From contig JAEYYJ010000275.1 in NCBI GenBank assembly GCA_023430845.1, positions 1 through 6,624 of the forward strand: a stretch of DNA of 6,624 bases, given 5' to 3'. Under the pieces are notes generated by a model. It saw nothing but the letters and a program-made list of their open reading frames with translations, ran no database searches and had not been told where the DNA came from. The position numbers were made by a program, and so were the translations under genes. Origin of the DNA: Pseudomonadota bacterium (GTDB lineage: Bacteria > Pseudomonadota > Alphaproteobacteria > Rhizobiales > Hyphomicrobiaceae). The number at the start of each line of letters is the position of its first letter. Position 1 is the stretch's first letter. Shown here in pieces: positions 5,108 through 6,624 of this stretch.

Positions 5108-5563
5108 CGGTCGGTCAGGTATCTACTGACCCTGTTCGGTCTTCTCGCTGCCGCCACGGCTTTCAATGCGTGGATTACAAAGCGCACGTCCGGTGTGCCG
5201 AGCATCGGCAGCGCGCGCGTGATCGACGGCGATACGTTCGATCTGTGTCAGCAAGGCAACTGCGCACGCATCCGCCTCTGCGGGATCAATACGCCCGAAC
5301 GCGAGCAGCCCGGATATGCGGCGGCACGCGCGGCACTGGTGGAGATGGTCAAGTCGCAGGATGTGCGATGCGTCCCCGTCGGCGGTGGTACCGTGTGCGA
5401 TGGCCGTTCAGGGGCGACTTCGCACGAGCGGACGGTGGCTCAATGCGGAACGCCATCCATCCCCGATCTGGCAGGAGAACTCGTGAGGCGTGGCCACGCC
5501 TGCGACCTGACAGGGTTCACGCGCGGACACTATCGCGACCGCTTTCAGGGACGGGCGTGCTGA
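5105..5563 (+). CDS. Exported staphylococcal nuclease-like (thermonuclease) domain protein
   Basis: SNase-fold enzymes cut DNA or RNA phosphodiesters with calcium. This 152-residue protein starts with a signal peptide or N-terminal anchor (R2, R5, then hydrophobic residues about 6-24), so it should act in the periplasm or at the membrane. The domain begins at A37-R-V-I-D-G-D-T-F, followed by R55-I-R-L-C-G-I-N-T-P-E-R and ends with D121-L-A-G-E-L-V-R-R-G-H-A. By alignment to the staphylococcal enzyme, Asp43, Arg57 and Glu65 correspond to D21, R35 and E43, and Arg109 is the likely partner of R87. The metal-site D40 equivalent is Asn62. Eight cysteines (48, 53, 59, 89, 98, 114, 133, 152) suggest disulfides. 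Alternative starts at 4991 or 5048 are possible. The next gene follows after 74 bases. Confidence 0.85.
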   Translation: MRSVRYLLTLFGLLAAATAFNAWITKRTSGVPSIGSARVIDGDTFDLCQQGNCARIRLCGINTPEREQPGYAAARAALVEMVKSQDVRCVPVGGGTVCDGRSGATSHERTVAQCGTPSIPDLAGELVRRGHACDLTGFTRGHYRDRFQGRAC

Positions 5564-5637
5564 GATTGCTGCCGCTGGCGCGGCTGCGATCACAGGGATA
5601 TTATGGGCACAGTCGCTCCGTGTCGGAGGTGCAGGCC

Positions 5638-6222
5638 ATGCCCATGTACCATGACGGCAATCGTGTGCTTCAGGATCAGTTCGGCTCACGTCCGCTTGCC
5701 GATCGTCTCGTCGAACGTCTGTGGCGCGACAGGTTCAAAGACGAAGACAAAGCGTTCATCGAAAGCGTGGGCTTCTTCTTTCTCGCGACGGTGGACGCGG
5801 AAGGACATCCCGACTGCTCGTTCAAGGGAGGGCCGCCGGGCTTCGTCACGATCGAGGCGCCGGATCTGCTGACGTTTCCCGACTACGACGGCAATGGGAT
5901 GTTCAAGAGCCTCGGCAATATTCGCAGTAATCCGTACGTCGGCATGATCTTCATCGAAATGGGTGAGAAGCCGAAGCGATTGCGTGTCAACGGCCGCGCT
6001 TCGGTCCATGCCGACGACCCGATGTTGGCGCGAACGCCCGGTGCACAGATGATTGTGCGTGTCGTCCCTGAGCACATATTTCCGAACTGTCCGCGCTACA
6101 TTCCGAACCTGCGCGCGGACGAGGCCTCGCCTTACACGCCGTGCGCTGGTGTCGCGCCAGTGGAGCCCGCCTGGAAGAACTTCGACGCCTTCAAGGATGT
6201 CGTGCCGCCGCGCGTGCGGTGA
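5638..6222 (+). CDS. Pyridoxamine 5'-phosphate oxidase-like (PPOX) flavoprotein
   Basis: This 194-residue protein has the split-barrel FMN-binding fold shared by PNPOx-like oxidoreductases; it is not vitamin B6 oxidase itself, and its substrate is unknown. Motifs in order are F37-K-D... then F46-F-F-L-A-T-V-D-A-E-G-H-P-D-C, S61-F-K-G-G-P-P-G-F-V, F80-P-D-Y-D-G-N-G-M-F-K-S-L-G-N-I, V101-G-M-I-F-I-E-M and R114-L-R-V-N-G-R-A, with a Cys/Pro C-terminal segment F149-P-N-C-P-R-Y-I. This is the pattern of a conserved alphaproteobacterial subfamily. The start ATG at 5638 is set by GGAGG at 5625-5629, 8 bases upstream; a second ATG two codons later is less well spaced. The frame is open further upstream, but that stretch reads through the nuclease gene and lacks family motifs. 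It is downstream of the nuclease, perhaps on the same transcript. Confidence 0.9.
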   Translation: MPMYHDGNRVLQDQFGSRPLADRLVERLWRDRFKDEDKAFIESVGFFFLATVDAEGHPDCSFKGGPPGFVTIEAPDLLTFPDYDGNGMFKSLGNIRSNPYVGMIFIEMGEKPKRLRVNGRASVHADDPMLARTPGAQMIVRVVPEHIFPNCPRYIPNLRADEASPYTPCAGVAPVEPAWKNFDAFKDVVPPRVR

Positions 6223-6228
6223 GTAGGT

Positions 6229-6252
6229 GGCGGCTGTCCTCGCTGAGCCGCT
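6229..6252 (+). terminator. Possible terminator hairpin after the PPOX-like gene
   Basis: GCGGCT (6230-6235) and AGCCGC (6246-6251) are inverse complements with a 10-base loop, extendable by a G-T pair. It lies directly after the stop at 6222 and before the NIPSNAP gene. There is no U-tract, so intrinsic termination is doubtful. Confidence 0.3.
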
Positions 6253-6345
6253 GGAAATGCAACGCCGCTGATACCGGGATGCGCTCGCACTTTGGCCGCG
6301 TTCGATTATGTTCGCTGCCGATCGACAGTCGAGCGAGGTGAACGC

Positions 6346-6624
6346 ATGTTTGTGGATGAGCGGATTTACACGCTGAATGCCGGGCAGGTGCCCGTCTTCC
6401 TCAAGCTCTATGAGGAGGAAGGTATGGAATGCCAGGTGCGCATACTCGGCAATATGGTCGGCTACTACTACACGGACTTCGGTCCGCTCAATCAGATCGT
6501 CCATATGTGGGGATACGAAAGCCTCGACGATCGCTTCGAGCGCCGCAAGCGTCTGCTTGCAGCACCGGAGTGGCAATCGTACGCGAAGAAAATGCGGCCG
6601 CTTGTCGTGAAAGTGGAGAACAAG
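6346..6624 (+). CDS. NIPSNAP-family protein, N-terminal part
   Basis: NIPSNAP proteins are small ferredoxin-like alpha/beta-barrel proteins; bacterial members are often found with catabolic genes, but their activity is mostly unknown. Ninety-three codons are visible with no stop before the window end; family members are about 105-110 residues, so roughly 10-20 residues are missing. The family pattern is clear: F2-V-D-E-R-I-Y-T-L-N-A-G-Q-V-P-V-F-L-K-L-Y-E-E-E-G, then L34-G-N-M-V-G-Y-Y-Y-T-D-F-G-P-L-N-Q-I-V-H-M-W-G-Y-E-S-L and R-R-K-R-L-L-A-A-P-E-W. The W-G-Y-x-S and A-x-P-E-W signatures are typical. GAGGTG lies 5 bases before the ATG. The 123 bases before the gene contain a hairpin near 6229-6252 and no strong promoter, so it may be read from upstream or from a weak local promoter. 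Confidence 0.9.
   Translation, partial: MFVDERIYTLNAGQVPVFLKLYEEEGMECQVRILGNMVGYYYTDFGPLNQIVHMWGYESLDDRFERRKRLLAAPEWQSYAKKMRPLVVKVENK

Noticed and set aside
5170..5637. Upstream extension of the PPOX-like frame
   Set aside because: It overlaps the nuclease domain in another frame; a good Shine-Dalgarno at 5625-5629 sets the start at 5638.
5686..6576. Long minus-strand frame (296 codons)
   Set aside because: Antisense shadow of the PPOX-like and NIPSNAP genes, with no recognisable motifs.

Overview
This is a GC-rich stretch of bacterial chromosome. Codon use and protein character suggest an alphaproteobacterium, probably Hyphomicrobiales/Rhizobiales or Rhodospirillales. That placement is inferred from general resemblance, not from a marker gene. 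Every protein gene is housekeeping-accessory metabolism. I see no phage, transposase, integrase or CRISPR sequence.

Layout from left to right. (1) 1-541, minus strand: N-terminal 180 residues of a 3-hydroxyacyl-CoA dehydrogenase / L-gulonate dehydrogenase-type (lambda-crystallin-like) enzyme, cut by the window edge. (2) 542-721: divergent intergenic region with three consecutive perfect hairpins. (3) 722-1069, plus strand: a 115-residue protein of unknown function. (4) 1125-1526 and 1575-2162, minus strand: a RidA/YjgF-family protein and, upstream of it, a YqaA/DedA-type membrane protein, probably one transcript. (5) 2317-3652, plus strand: three tightly overlapping genes for a cobalt nitrile hydratase or thiocyanate hydrolase-like metalloenzyme. 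The usual beta subunit is split into two genes, and the alpha-type subunit has the metal-claw motif C-T-L-C-S-C and a very His/Asp-rich N-terminus. (6) 3705-3790: a tRNA-Leu(CAA) with its own good promoter. (7) 3984-4991: a luciferase-like flavin monooxygenase. (8) 5105-5563: an exported, cysteine-rich staphylococcal-nuclease-like protein. (9) 5638-6222: a pyridoxamine-phosphate-oxidase-like flavoprotein. (10) 6346-end: the start of a NIPSNAP-family protein, cut by the window edge.

The most interesting unit is the three-gene metalloenzyme operon. Its genes are joined by a TGATG junction and an ATGA overlap, each gene with its own Shine-Dalgarno sequence, so translation is probably coupled and subunits made in equal amounts. 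It would hydrate a nitrile to an amide, or hydrolyse thiocyanate; sequence alone does not settle which. Neither an amidase nor the usual cobalt-insertion activator lies next to it, and the His-rich tail of the alpha subunit is a candidate for metal capture. The other genes (dehydrogenase, flavin monooxygenase, NIPSNAP, PPOX-like) are typical of accessory small-molecule catabolism, but nothing here ties them into one defined pathway.
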